From assembly GCA_037042915.1 (NCBI GenBank), contig CM073203.1, positions 2,604,001 to 2,668,000 of the forward strand: 64,000 nt of DNA, in the 5' to 3' direction. The notes under the pieces were generated by a model that was not told the origin of the DNA, did no database searches, and saw only the letters and a program-made list of their open reading frames with translations. Source of the stretch: Auricularia sp. M13 (Eukaryota; Basidiomycota; Agaricomycetes; Auriculariales; Auriculariaceae). Of the stretch, positions 12,201-24,466 are shown one piece after another; the stretch's first letter is position 1; each line of letters starts with the position of its first letter. A program made the translations under genes and the position numbers.

Positions 12201-13605
12201 TGCAGACAACGTTAGGCTGCTTACGCAGCGCGCAGCTCGCCAAACGGACCTGCGCGGTGGGTCCACGCCTCGCGAGGGGGAGGGGGGAGGGGAGGGACGG
12301 GGATGGGGCGTTGCGCAACCGGGTGGATGACGGTAAGAGGGCAACCGTCGGACTTGCAATCCGCGTCAACGTTCGCCGTCCAAGTCCAGCGAGAGACTTT
12401 GGAGGCGTCAAATTGTATTTCAAAGCCAATTCTGTGTGGCGTGACGTGCAAGGTATGTTTGTGAAGATATCTATTGAGTCGAACTTTGAGAATTGTCATG
12501 TGGACGTCAATGAACCTGTTACTAATTGTCCGCATGTTCAGCAGCATGAATAGTCCCACCCACTCCGAGCGCTATGTCGCGTATAAAGTAGTCTAATTCA
12601 ACCATTATTGGTCATAAGACATACTCTAAAGAATGTAAAGGAAAGCGATGACGTGGGCGCAAGATATACTCATTTTCTAGTCGGCGGCCACCGTCCAAAA
12701 TGCAGTACATGGCCACCTGACAGGGTACTAGGTCACTCCCTGAGGTTTCTTAGGCGCAGCACACCTTAGGCAGGCTATCCAAATAGGAATCAAGTGATAT
12801 GTTGGCAGAAGAAGGTGTTTGTGTTGCAGGTGAACGAGGTTACTGAGGTTTCACCAAAGTTGCAACTGGCAATGCACTCGCTTGTTCTCCGTTCACCCAA
12901 GTTGTGGCACATGTCTCACAGCATAGAACAATTTATACCTGCTTAATGAGTCCTATAGGAGTGCCTAGTGAGGCCCGAATACATTTCCGACATTTGCAGC
13001 CTTGAATAAGGCGTTTCGACGGCGGTTTGCACGCAGACAGCAACACTGTATCAAGTTGTTCGAGTTGTTGTGAGGTTTATTACCACAACCTCAGGCCTGT
13101 AAGTCATTAATTGAATTAGGATGACCTAGTGTACACTATTCCTGATTGGAAAGGCGACTCAGGGAGTGCAGCAAGGTGCGCAGGCTGCTCAACTGGCCGG
13201 TGAACCGGCTGCCGGCACAAACTGTCTCGCCGGCCGCCGCTATGAAATTGCTAGAACACGAAGGACACATGCATCACGCATTGGAAGCAGTGCTGCACCC
13301 TGTTTGTGTGCGGAATCCTGCTCCAACATGTTCGTTCTTCCTGGGCGGTCTTTGCTTACATAAGCGCTATTGCTCTTGTCGCGACAAAGTCGATAAGGGT
13401 CGCAAGTGAGTTGAGCCCCGCAAAACGGTACAAACATGCCAAGGAAGTCTGTCTCACGCCGTTTGCGCAAAATTAAACTCTGTTAGCCTCAGGGACATTC
13501 CCTGACAGCTTGGACAGCTACTCCCTTTGCGCCACCGGCGTATCCCGGATTATCAAAGTCCGAAGTCAGGCTGGCCGGCGAACGACATTTTCATACCTCG
13601 ATTTA
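12201..13605. other. Divergent intergenic region of the KDZ element
   Basis: About 1.4 kb separates the two divergent KDZ-element genes and probably holds both promoters. A TATAAA lies at 12582. The rest is AT-richer and shows no convincing coding frame. An upstream exon of the transposase between 13140 and 13600 cannot be excluded, because a frame is open from 13510. Confidence 0.5.
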
Positions 13606-16600
13606 ATGGCCCTTACGCTTCTACCCACGAGCCACGACATTCGCCGGGCCTACCTGCGTAAACAATGGGCTTTGACGGCGCCCTCTGCAACGCGCAAACG
13701 GCGTAAAAAGGCCAAGGACGCTGGCATCTATATTTTGCCGGCCAATTTTCTGGCCAACGCCTCGCGACTTCCACACCCGGCGGCCCATCTTACAGCATTG
13801 CGCTCAAGGCCAGCAAAACGTCCCCCAGCTCCGCCGGCCGTCGAAGACCTGCCAGCTGCTGAAGACACGGGGCAAGATCCAGGTGACGACGGGCTACCGG
13901 CCATTGGATTTGAGGATTCATTTGACTATGCCATGCCGCCCATCCAACGCAGAAAGAAGTCCACCAACCTCGAGGCATCAGCCAAGAAAGAAGCCCTTTA
14001 TTCTCGATGGAATGCACTGCTCCTGCTGTTAAAGACTTCCTTCACCGCCGCCGGCCGGCCACACCATTCACCGCCGACAACTGACTTCGCCGACGACTTC
14101 GCACTCTGCTGCCCACACTCGTGCCACCCCAGGCGGACCCGCATTGTCTTTGTGATGTGGACTTGTGAGCTTGCCTTCGCTTCATCCAGTTGGACTTTGC
14201 TAATCTGTCTGTGCAGCCTTTGAAATCAAGCAGCTGCTGTTTTGCGAACATTCGCCGCTTCCGGCTACGCTACTCGCCCATGGCTTCTTTGCCTCCTCCC
14301 CTGTGTCTACCCACTACGCGTTTTCAACCCAGTTGCTCGACTTCTACCTGGAACTTCAGCGGCAGGCCGGCAGCTCAGCAATGGCACTTGCAGCCGCTCT
14401 GCACAGCAGCCATCGTCTGAACGGCTTTGTGGTGCGACAGAAGAATGGCCTCCCAGTCCAGGAGGGCTACAGGCGACCGCTTGGCGATGCAATGAAGTGG
14501 TACGACCTTGTACGGCGAAAAATCGAATTCGACCTGCAAGAGCGGCTCAACAATGCCAGAGCAAGTCTGGATGCGCCGCCGACCGTTTCTCCACCGCTGC
14601 CAGCTGTCCACCCACCACCTGCTCGGGTTGCTCATCTCATGTCTCCGCCTGCCACGCCCCACGGCCCTCGGAACTCGTCAGGCACAGGAGCAGACAGTCA
14701 GCCGCCGGTTGCTGATGGTGGGCCGACGGCCGACCCACTGGCCGGCGCTCAACAGCTGGCTGCCGACGAGCAACAGACCGCCGGCGTACTGGACGGCGCT
14801 CAACAGCCCTCCGCCAATGTCGTCAATGCTCAACAACCGGCCGCCGACGAGGAGCAGACTGCCGCCGTACTGGCCGGTGCAACTCCTGCTCAGCGGCTAT
14901 GGATGCAGGTAGCCGTCAAGCTCGGTTGGAAGCTTCGCGGGCGCACGGCCGTCTCCCCAGACCTCTATATGCGCTGCCCGAGCTGCTTTTACACCGCGCA
15001 AAACGGTCGGCCGTTGGACAGGTATGCTGGTTCCTTTTGGCTTTTGACTGGGCTGACTGCTTTGACTTCAGTGAACCAGATTATCAGGTTGCGTCTGATG
15101 GCAACTTCATGCACCGCCACCTGAAGACCGCCGGCGACTGTCCGCCATTCGACTTCCAATTTGTGCATTTCCTCCCAAAGGAGTTCGTCGACGCCGTCGG
15201 GGCCTGCATCGACATGTGCCGCAAGCGCCCCGCAAAGCCCTACACCGGCATCGTGCCTGAGGCCGCGTTCAAGCAGTGCGAGAATTCACACACGGCCGGC
15301 GACGGCTCCAAGCAGAAGACCGCCGGCGAGATGTACGACGACCGGGGACTCATGGCCATGGTCTGCCGCCATGACATCCCTGTCGCACTCTGCAACATCG
15401 ACACACCTGGCGAGCAGCAGAAGTACAAGATCGCACTCAGCATCTTTCTTTACCTGCACACCCCGGATACGGCCACCTACGGCGACGCCTACGACATCAA
15501 CTGTGTCGGCTGGCGAACGCTCATCGCGGTGCGTGTCTCTCCCACCTTCCCGGCTGCCCTGACGGTGCATATAGTATGACATTCTGCCTCAGGATTGGCT
15601 CAACAGAACAAGCTTTGTCACGTCAGCCATGCACGCCTACGCCCACCAATGGGAGTGTCAGCTTGCATTCAACCCGCGGCTCAAAGAGGGGACGGGTCTC
15701 GCCGACGGCGAGGGCGTGGAACGGCTTTGGTCGCGTCTTTGCGACGTTATTGCCATTCTCCGACATGTATCGGTACGCCGCCGGCCAAGCTATGCTTCGG
15801 CGGCAAGCTGACTTTGCTGTGCAGCGCAAACGGCGGCTCAGCATCCTTGAGCGGCAACTCGACTGGATTGTTCGTCAGCTGCGAGATGACCTTGGCCGGT
15901 GGCTGGCAAGGCGCAGAAAGGCCACTGCGGACAAGCAGTGGCATGCATCTCGCATTCTGCACACTTGTGGTCATTCGCCCGAGTTCCTCGCTGGCCAATG
16001 GATTTTGCAGAAGGAAGCGCAGCTCTCTGTCAGGCGTCGTACGTATCTTTGTTCGCCAAGCCCTATTCATGTTCTGACCGCTGACAGATCCCGCTCCACG
16101 CCTCAAGAAGGAGCTCGAGTCGGTCATGGCCCTTCAGGAGCAGATTGACGGCGTCGAAACTGCCATTCACGCTCTTGAGCCTGTTCTGACCGCCGTTCGA
16201 GGACCAGAGGCTGCCGCCTCGCGACAGCAACTTAATGCCCTGCGCGTCACGCAGGGAGAGCTCAACAAGCAGGCCGAGGAACTCTATGGTTCCCTCAACG
16301 TCCGCTCCTCCTTCCCCGAGATTGCACAGTACGGTTGGGAGTTCGCGAAAACTTTGGTCATGGCCTACGACGCCAAATGCATCGCCCGGCAAAAGCTCAC
16401 TGGCAGATTCTTGGAATGGGAGCGTATCGACCAGGCCGTCGGCGGTGCGCACTCTGCTCTTGGTCAGCCGCCGTCCAATATTTTTGCACTGCATTTCCTT
16501 GCTGACCGCAAAACGGATGCAGGTACAAAGACCCACCAGAAGACTGTCCGATCCCTCACAAAGCGCACACCAGCCATTAAAGCCGCGATCGCACGGTACA

Positions 16601-18366
16601 ACAAGTACTGTGAGGATCTCAAGGACTTGCTGCCTGCCGGCCGTCAGTTTCCGCTGCCGGAGCCTCTCGCCGTCGACATTGCTCAACTTCGCAATGACCC
16701 GGCATTGCTCGAGGACGTCTGGCTGGCCGAGATACCGCAGGGAAATGCGCCGTGGCTCATGGACCCCACCGTTCGTGCCGGCATCCGTGCACAGCTCTGT
16801 GTGGATCGATGCAAGGAGGAAGAGCGACGGCTTGCACGCGAGGAGCAGCAACTTTTTGCATGGGCAGCCCGCGAAAGCAAGGCCATTCGCATTGCATTTG
16901 CCGACGAAACAAGTAAGTCTGCCCTTCGCTCCAGAGGACACACCTGATGAGGCTCCAGATGCTCCTGTACGGCCGTTGCTCCTTAACGAGTATGCCCGTC
17001 TCGAAGACATGCTGTCTGGATGCAGTGAACTTTCTATACCCTTTGCCAAATGGACATCATTGATCCAGCAGCCACTCCTGGATGGCTCGTCGGCCGGCGG
17101 TCCTTGGTCGGCCGGCGGTCCTTGGTCGGCCAGTGGTGCTCATGTTTCGTTATCGGCGGCCGCTCCTTGTCCAGCAGCCCTCTGCCCGTTGGTCGGGGCA
17201 TTGGACTTCCTTCCCCAGCATCCTCCCATGAACCGTCGCCGGTGCCATCTTCACCGCCCGCCAATCCATTCCGCTTGCCATCCACCGACCCATTTGCTGT
17301 CCCGGCCGTCCAACATCCATTGCCAACGCCACCAACCACACCCCACCATCGCCAGGCATTCCAGCTTGCCATGCACATGCTTGACGACAGCGACGAAGAC
17401 TCAGAAGCCTCTGACGATGAGCCGATCGTTGTGTCGACTTGGGACGAAGCCATTGATGATGAAGAACAGGACCAAGACGTCTCCAGCCTTGTTCGTATCG
17501 TAGCACACAAGGTATGAAGGTTTTCTCATGCTGTATGCCTTATTAAATGGCCTTATAGGCCAATGAACGTACCGTGGATGCCTCCTTCGCGGATTTACTC
17601 CGCGGCCAGCCGGCGACTGTTCCGCCGGCGAAAAGTCTTTGCCGGCCGGCTGGCGGCGGTTTCAAACGAATTGATGTACCACTGCAGATCATCGTCCGCA
17701 TCCGTGAGGGATACCCTCTCGCTGAACAGACAATGTATGCCTGTATGGCGTCGTTGTCCACCGTGTTTCCGTCGAGGATGCACAAGGTCGCTGTTCTGAC
17801 GCCGTATTCCTACTCGGCTTGGTGTGGAGGTACATCCATTCCGCAAATTGTTCGGTCTCTTCGCTGTTCCCTTTTCCACCCGGTCTATCGTTGTTCTGCC
17901 CATACAGGATGACAAGACATGGGCCATCGCCTTTATTTATCTTGAAACTGGTCGCATAGAATTCTTTGACGGCCGTGCCTGCCCTCCAACATTTGAGCGG
18001 CATTGCAATGTTCGTTGATGATTCTTCACACACAATGCCCGCACTAACCTCCTTTGAAGCTGATTGCACGCTTCATTCACTTACTGCTTGCAGAGGCCAG
18101 CCGCCAGGGTCAACATGATGCTCGCCGGCCGCCGGAGTCCTGGTCGGCCATGCCACTGCGTGTGCGTACGCTAACTTGACGTGTGAAAAATCTAACTCTC
18201 CCGCTAGGAACATCCAATCGACAATGCAAATGACAGCGGCGCTTGGTGTCTGGCTGCCTATGTTGCAGTTTTGAGATCCTGGCGAGCAACAGGCATTCAA
18301 GAAACAGATATTCCTCACCTCCGACATTATCTATACTCGCTACTTGTCCGCAGAGACAAAATGTAA
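13606..18366 (+). CDS. KDZ transposase with CxC-type zinc cluster and C-terminal Ulp1-like domain
   Basis: This is a DDE transposase of the Kyakuja-Dileera-Zisupton group. After a basic N-terminal region (RKRRKKAKDAG) comes a CxC1-like cluster: HCLCDVDL, an intron at 14164-14216, then LLFCEHSPLP…ASSPVSTHYAFS. The KDZ core follows with ASDGNFMHRH (first Asp, about 15097), YDINC (second Asp, about 15490) and DGEGVERLWSR (Glu, about 15710), with short introns between. The helical C-terminus contains LLEDVWL and MDPTVRAGIRA. After an acidic linker (DDSDEDSEASDDE) and an intron at 17515-17560 comes a Ulp1/C48-like fold with VVLPIQDDKTWAIAF and NDSGAWCLA. Exon joints at 14010-14160, 16960-17200 and 17825 need a frame adjustment, so one or two small indels or missed introns exist there. 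The catalytic DDE residues are all present. Confidence 0.88.
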
Positions 18367-18489
18367 TTAGTGTCATTTTTGGCCATCGGCCGCTTCATTT
18401 CTTATTAAGCTGGTTGCTTTGCCGACGGACACTTCAAGACACCCTGAAGTTGTTCGCTGGCGGCCGAAATGGCGGGGTTGCCGCCGGCC

Positions 18490-19430
18490 GCCACTCAGTG
18501 CAGATAGACCTCGCCGGCGACGGTGATGTAGGGGTCATCATCGCCGCCGGCCGCCCCCCCAATCCGCCAGCGGCCCGTTCAGCCGTTCACGTCTACGTGC
18601 TTAGCTCTGGGATGTATGGGTCATCTCTGCCGGCCGCTCTGTCTGGTTAGATCTCACCGGCGACGGTGCATATCTCTGGGATGTATGGGGTCATCATCGT
18701 CGCCGGCCGCTGTGCGTCTGTATCTCTGGGTTATATGGGTACTCCGCCGGCCGCCGCTCAGTCTGGTTAGATCTCGCCGGCGACGGTGCATATCTCTGCG
18801 ATGTATGGGGTCACCATCGTCGCCGGCCGCTGTACGTCTGTATCTCTGGGTTATATGGGGTCACCATCGTTGCCGGCCGCCGCTCAGTCGTCACAGACCT
18901 CGCCGGCGACAGTGGGTACTCCGCCGGCCGCCGCTCAGTCTGGTTAGATCTCGCCGGCGACGGTGCATATCTCTGGGATGTATGGGGTCACCATCGTCGC
19001 CGGCCGCTGCTCAGTCGTCACAGACCTCGCCGGCGACAGTCGGTACTCCGCCGGCCGCCGCTCAGTCTGGTTAGATCTCGCCGGCGACGGTGCATATCTC
19101 TGGGATGTATGGGGTCACCATCGTCCCCGGCCGCTGCTCAGTCATCACAGACCTCGCCGGCGACAGTGGGTACTCCGCCGGCCGCCGCTCAGTCTGGTTA
19201 GATCTCGCCGGCGACGGTGCATATCTCTGGGATGCATGGGGTCACCATCTTCCCCAGCCGCTGTACATCTGTATCTCTGCGGTGTATGGGGTCACCATCG
19301 TCGCCGGCCGCCGCTCAGTAGTATCTCTGGGATGTATGGGGTCACCATCGTCGGCGGCCGCCGCTCAGTAGTATCTCTGGGATGTATGGGGTCACCATCG
19401 TCGCCGGACGCCGCTCTGTCTGGATAGACC
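18490..19430 (-). repeat. Satellite arm of KDZ element, right
   Basis: Inverted counterpart of 5998-6590, longer, with about 15 copies of GGTATCTCTGGGATGTATGG-like units and a higher-order period near 125 bp (CGCCGGCGACGGTGCATATC … GGTACTCCGCCGGCCGCC). No gene is supported. Confidence 0.9.
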
Positions 19431-20290
19431 AACACAGCATACACACTCTGTGTGATCGGATTGGTTTCGTAGGTAGATGGGATTTCTGTCTTGATGAAGC
19501 CCATGGCTGCAGTCGGACAGTCTTGAGGAATCCGGCCAGCGAACGCTAGCACCACATGGCCGCCAGCGGACTGTCTTGAGCATCGTGACTGGAGAACAGG
19601 GTTATATGGGTACTCCGCCGGCCGCCGCTCAGTCTGGTTAGATCTCGCCGGCGACGGTGCATATCTCTGCGATGTATGGGGTCACCATCGTCGCCGGCCG
19701 CCGCTCAGTAGTATCTCTGGGATGTATGGGGTCACCATCGTCGCCGGACGCCGCTCTGTCTGGATAGACCAACACAGCATACACACTCTGTGCGATCGGA
19801 TTGGTTTCGTAGGTAGATGGGATTTCTGTCTTGATGAAGCCCATGGCTGCAGTCGGACAGTCTTGAGGAATCCGGCCAGCGAACGCTAGCACCACATGGC
19901 CGCCAGCGGACTGTCTTGAGCATCGTGACTGGAGAACAGGGTTATATGGGTACTCCGCCGGCCGCCGCTCAGTCTGGTTAGATCTCGCCGGCAGACGGTG
20001 CATATCTCTGCGATGTATGGGGTCACCATCGTCGCCGGCCGCCGCTCAGTAGTATCTCTGGGATGTATGGGGTCACCATCGTCGCCGGACGCCGCTCTGT
20101 CTGGATAGACCAACACAGCATACACACTCTGTGCGATCGGATTGGTTTCGTAGGTAGATGGGATTTCTGTCTTGATGAAGCCCATGGCTGCAGTCGGACA
20201 GTCTTGAGGAATCCGGCCAGCGAACGCTAGCACCACATGGCCGCCGGCGGACTGTCTTGAGCATCGTGACTGGAGAACAACGCAACACCA
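19410..20290. repeat. Tandem triplication in right KDZ arm
   Basis: A block starting GACGCCGCTCTGTCTGGAT and running through GCCCATGGCTGCAGTCGG to GACTGGAGAACA occurs three times (about 19408-19600, 19746-19942, 20088-20279), separated by satellite units. The left arm carries it once (about 5850-6010, inverted). The second and third copies share CTGTGCGATCGG where the first has CTGTGTGATCGG. Confidence 0.85.
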
Positions 20291-20439
20291 GCAGCAGCAG
20301 CCATAACACGGTTTTTTTTCGAAGGCTGTACATAATGTTTCTGTCTTGCAGACAAGGAGGTACAGCACCAACAGCAGCAACAGCACCAACAGCAGCAACA
20401 GCAACAGCAACAGAAGCAATCATGCATTGAAGTAACATG

Positions 20440-20964
20440 CTATTATATGTGATTATTCTGTATGCAAGCCGGGTCGAAGCGGCCGGCGGGGGCACGGGAA
20501 CGAACGGCCGGCGGCAAGCAACGAGCGGCCGACGGCGGAGGCAAAAGGAGGGTGGATTGATGCGGCTCGGAATTTGCCATAAGCGCCGGCGTCCGGAAGC
20601 TTTGGACGTCCCGCACATCGGGTCCGACATTGTCCGGCGAATGCCGATCCCGCCCCGTTAGCGCCCGTTGATGGCTGTTGACGACGACACCAGAGGGGCT
20701 GGGGCCCGCCGATGACACGGCGGCGGCCTGCGGCGGCGGCGGCGGCCTGCAAAGGGCGGCGGCGGCCTGCGGCGGCGGCGGCGGCCTGCGAAGGGCGGCG
20801 GCGGCCTGCGGCGGCGGCGGCGGCCTGGGAAGGCGGCGGCGGCCTGCGAAGGGGCAACGGCGGCCTCTGAGCATGTCCGTCGGACAAACCATAGGGGGTT
20901 TCTCTGTATGAGAGAAACCACCCTACGGAACCTTTTTTTGCCTCCGAGGCAGGTGCCTGGGGTG
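20440..20964 (-). repeat. Right TIR of the KDZ element
   Basis: Inverse of 4975-5500, ending GGCAGGTGCCTGGGGTG followed by the target duplication TTCGGGAT. It has more GGCGGCGGC units than the left copy, and a slightly mismatched hairpin at about 20890-20925. Confidence 0.9.
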
Positions 20965-20972
20965 TTCGGGAT

Positions 20973-22165
20973 CGGGTCTCAACCAGCGTCCCTTTCCCAC
21001 ATGGTATGCTGGACAGCGACACTGGTACTCGTGTTCGCCCTGCGCTTATCCTGCGCTACCAACAGATGCCTTCGTCACCGACCGGCGATGGCTGCCATTA
21101 CAAAAACAACACAAACGTCGATGTTGATTGATTTAAATTATTAACTACCGGACCCCTTGCTGGCACACAGGGTACCCTTGGCGCAGGCCACACTCTGTCC
21201 ATTATCTCGACGTCGTCAGCGCCAACGCTGTAGCACTTGTCGCCGCTGCACCCAACGGAACTACTGTAAAACCAAAAACTATTACCGGCTCTGACGGTCC
21301 GTGACACGGCGGAATGGTTACCGCGGAGGCTCTGTGACTGTGACAAAACACTTCCATCACCGCCGCCGCTCCGCGGCGGCGAAAAAATTTGGTATCTGTG
21401 AGGCTCCCGAGGCCAAAAAAGCGTGACGTCCCATTACCGGGACCCATCCGTGACGCGTGAAAAAATGGCGTTATTACCGGGCCGCGGCACCTCCGTGACG
21501 CGTGACGCGGTAATAGTTCTTGGTTTTACAGTACGGGCCACCACATCGTTGTGCACGGACCTCCTGCCCGCCGCTGGCCCTCGTGCCGGCCCTCATGCCA
21601 TGCGAGCAAAAGCCATAATGGTCATGCTCCTGTGATAAGATCCAAACAGGATGTAAGTAAATGCTTCCAGCCCCTCGATGTTGAGATTTGTGTATGCCTG
21701 CTGCCAGGCCCCTGTATGCAACACTGATAGTACGCCGAGCTTGAACATGGATTTGAATTGTCTAAAGCAATCTATATTCATGAATTTGCACTGCTCATGA
21801 GTTCACTCCCTTCAGCAGGCTGTCGTGTTTTGTTCCAAGATAATATTGTGCGGATGCTCCAGAGGGATATCATGAATACACTAAATAGTCGCGGCTTGCG
21901 GGAAATGGATGAGTCTTACAGTCGGTGGCGGTGGCGCGTGCAGCGATGACAACAAGCTGAGCCCAGCATGCAGGCACACCGTCCCGCCACGCGCAGCCGG
22001 GGGCCGGGGCTTGCCCTGACGATACTACGGCCTCGGCGCCGACTTTGGGCACGCTCCAATGGCGGGAGGTCGTGGATAGAGTTATGGATGTACTCACCGT
22101 GCAGTTGGGATGGCGGATTTGCGCCGTTTGCGCGAAACGAAAGCCAGTTGCCGGTGAGGTGCGGA
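20973..22165. other. Interior of the giant element, no gene supported
   Basis: This sequence resumes the giant element after the KDZ insertion. Apart from the MITE at 21264-21531 it contains only short, unconvincing frames. Dense GTGACGCGTGAC repeats near 21420-21510 belong to the MITE interior. Confidence 0.5.
21264..21531. mobile_element. TA-flanked MITE, 268 bp
   Basis: Terminal inverted repeats begin CTGTAAAACCAAAAACTA and end with its near-inverse, and the dinucleotide TA lies outside both ends (21262-21263 and 21532-21533). This is consistent with a Tc1/mariner-type MITE. The interior is GC-rich and non-coding. Confidence 0.7.
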
Positions 22166-22169
22166 TCGG

Positions 22170-22880
22170 TTGACCGACCCGAGCTGCCGCACACGCCAAC
22201 GACGTGCCAGACCAAGATGCGCCTGCCCATTACCAGCGAGCCATGCACGAGCCATCGCTTCAACTCGCCCTCGTCGCGTGCAACGTCCTGCTCGACTGCA
22301 AGCCCGTCGTCCGCGACGTCCTGCGAGCGATCCGCCACTCTCCATATCGGTGCCAGCATCCTCTCTATACTCCAAGTTCACCGCCTACCCCGCTCAGCTC
22401 GCGCTCACGCTTGTCGCGGCTCGCGACGAGCAGAGCCTCATGTAGCACAACCGCGGGCAACGAGCCCGAGCTCGAGTGCGCTTGGCCGGTGACATCCGGC
22501 AGCGCGTTCGTTCTCGCGCCCGCCCATCTCGTCCGTTCGCCTCGAAATTTGCGGCATTGTATACGGCTCTCTTCCAGCTATCTGTGAGTACCATTAACTC
22601 AGAAATCAGACGCGGTTTGCTTCGTGCATAGTTACTGACCAACTCTACAGACTTTGCCCCAAACTCGAACACCAGCTGCAAGATGTCGCTCAGGCTTGCG
22701 CAGATGACTCAGCTGGACGAGGGCTATCGAACGGTATGTCTATCATCGCGGTCCGAGGTCCTGTTGGTCACTTACGATTTGTTTTGTTCAGCCTCCTTCG
22801 GACAACGCTCGCGCCGGCGTACAGAGGCTGCGCCCGCGCTGAAATTCCGCTTGAGGATGTGCATTAGGTACGTCCTATAG
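22170..22880 (+). pseudogene. Unidentified gene remnant, spliced
   Basis: Coding-like segments occur in mixed frames: EPSLQLALVACNVLL (about 22250), FASKFAALYTALFQLS up to a GTGAGT donor at 22584, then after CTACAG the segment LCPKLEHQLQDVAQACADD and a GTATGT donor at 22733. A TAG at 22442 and frame changes suggest a decayed copy of a cellular gene. I cannot name it. Confidence 0.3.
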
Positions 22881-23669
22881 ACCTCCTATTGTTAGATCGC
22901 GCGCGCAAAAAATCTGACGCTATCGGCAGTCTATTTTTCGCAACTTGCTCGCGATCTCGATGACCCCACAACGCCGCGCAAAGCCACGAGTCCTAGAGGC
23001 TTATGGCATCTATGCCAAGTACCTCCCATCGTAGAAATGCGGGAGCAAGACGCGGATCGGGTGCGTCTGCTTTGGTTGCCGTTCCGACCAACTAAACTCA
23101 CGATCGGTCCAAGGATGCCTCCGTGCTGCTCAAAACCGGTTGGAGGGCGATGCCAGCACATGCTAGATGCAACACGAGCCGTTGTACAGCGCGCCCAAGA
23201 CGCATTGTGCGGGTGGACTTGGCACGGACGGTTTCGCTTCGCGAATCCCCTCACCTCCCTACCCCGCACACGCACACGCACATGTCCTCGCCATTCCGCT
23301 GCGCTGCAGCTCCGTGCCCGCCCGTTCCAGCCTGCAGGCTCAGAGGCGAGACTTTCGCCGCTGCGCGCTCCTCCTGCTCCCGTCTTGCGCGCGACGCCAC
23401 CCACCCGCTCAGTCTTCGTCACTCCGTTTTGCGCAGCTGCACCATCCCCCGCGCACTGTGGTCGGTGCGTTAGGATGGGCGGCGAGTCTAACCCCCCTGC
23501 GGACGCTCGTCCTCGCCCCGTGGCTGCGGCTTCGCGCTGCCGCGCTCGCCTGGTCTGGGCAGGCTGTTCAGTCGCCGTCCTCGCGCGCGCAGTCCCTGTC
23601 GCGCACTGCTGCGTCTGCGCTTCGCGTTCATCTAAGCGGCTCTCGGTTGCCGCGCACGCGCCCACGCTC

Positions 23670-23932
23670 GCTCGCCTGTTTTGCTGCGGCCTCGTATTCG
23701 CGAGGCCGTTACTCGGCGGTGGCCGACGCGCAGTTCAGCGCGCTGCAGTCGGCGCTGGGGATGCAGGTGTTCAAGATCAACGCGAACGTGCAGGGCATCG
23801 CGAAGCTCGTCGACCAGCTCGGCTCCGCGCGCGACACGGGCGCCGTGCGCGGCGCGCTGCACGACCTGACGGAGACGACGCGCGAGATGGCGAAGCACGG
23901 GATGCGCCGCGCTCTGCGCGCTGGGCCATTCT
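23670..23932 (+). pseudogene. Pep12-type syntaxin (Qa-SNARE) N-terminal fragment
   Basis: A frame reading SALGMQVFKINANVQGI … KLVDQLGSARDT … ALHDLTETTREMAKH matches the N-terminal helical region of fungal Pep12/syntaxin-7 proteins, which act in Golgi-to-vacuole fusion. It covers about 70 residues. Directly after MAKHG it changes to unrelated sequence and stops, so the helical, SNARE and membrane parts are absent. No intact start is seen. The fragment is inside the giant transposon, next to other cellular-gene pieces, so capture by a transposon or a rearrangement is likely. Confidence 0.7.
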
Positions 23933-23935
23933 GAC

Positions 23936-24461
23936 CTGCCCCTGCACAGGTCGAGGTTGTGTGGCAAGCAGCGGCCGACGCACCATCCACGCGATCGATT
24001 TGCGGCTTTATAGTGCGCCAATTCTGCTTTATTCTTTGCTTGAGGACCCATGCTCACTCTGCGCAGGCCATAGTCGACCGTGACATTCTAGGTACTGTAC
24101 TCTGGGTTTCACCGCACTCCCGTTCACGCGTTAATCGGACCTGCTTTGCTCGCGGCACGCGTCTTGGGGTTACCAGTTGCATTTGCAGCTCGAAGGCAAG
24201 GTGTGTAGCCTGCGTGCCGGCTGCTGTGCGCTGCTGAACACGGGCATCAGGTTTGTTCCCGCACAGCGCAAAGGTCAACCAACCAACCAACCCAGCCGCA
24301 AGACTCCAGGTCCGCCCTCATTTCGCGCCACTGTCCGTCGCTGTCCCGCTCATGCCACGATGGCGCGCAGAGCATCGTACAGCCCGTTCGCACGACCCGC
24401 CTCGCGACCACGCACTCACGGATTTAGAAAAAATCAAGAAATAATAGTTCAATTGACGGCT
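23936..24461. other. No gene seen
   Basis: This stretch follows the syntaxin fragment up to the LTR-element target site. No convincing coding frame or repeat was found. Confidence 0.5.
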
Positions 24462-24466
24462 ATACG

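Larger units (their letters stand above)
4975..20964 (+). mobile_element. KDZ-superfamily transposon, 15,990 bp, complete ends
   Basis: The element starts CACCCCAGGCACCTGCC and ends with the inverse. The 8-bp sequence TTCGGGAT is directly repeated outside both ends (4967-4974 and 20965-20972), matching the 8-bp duplications reported for Zisupton-type elements. Outer arms of about 0.5 kb (4975-5500 and 20440-20964) are near-identical inverted repeats. Inside them lie GCT-type microsatellite and GC-rich satellite arms (5500-6760 and 18470-20430), also inverted. Two divergent gene blocks fill the centre: a long accessory gene on the minus strand (7083-12200) and the transposase on the plus strand (13606-18366). 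It is nested in the giant element, only 22 bp inside its left TIR. Confidence 0.92.
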
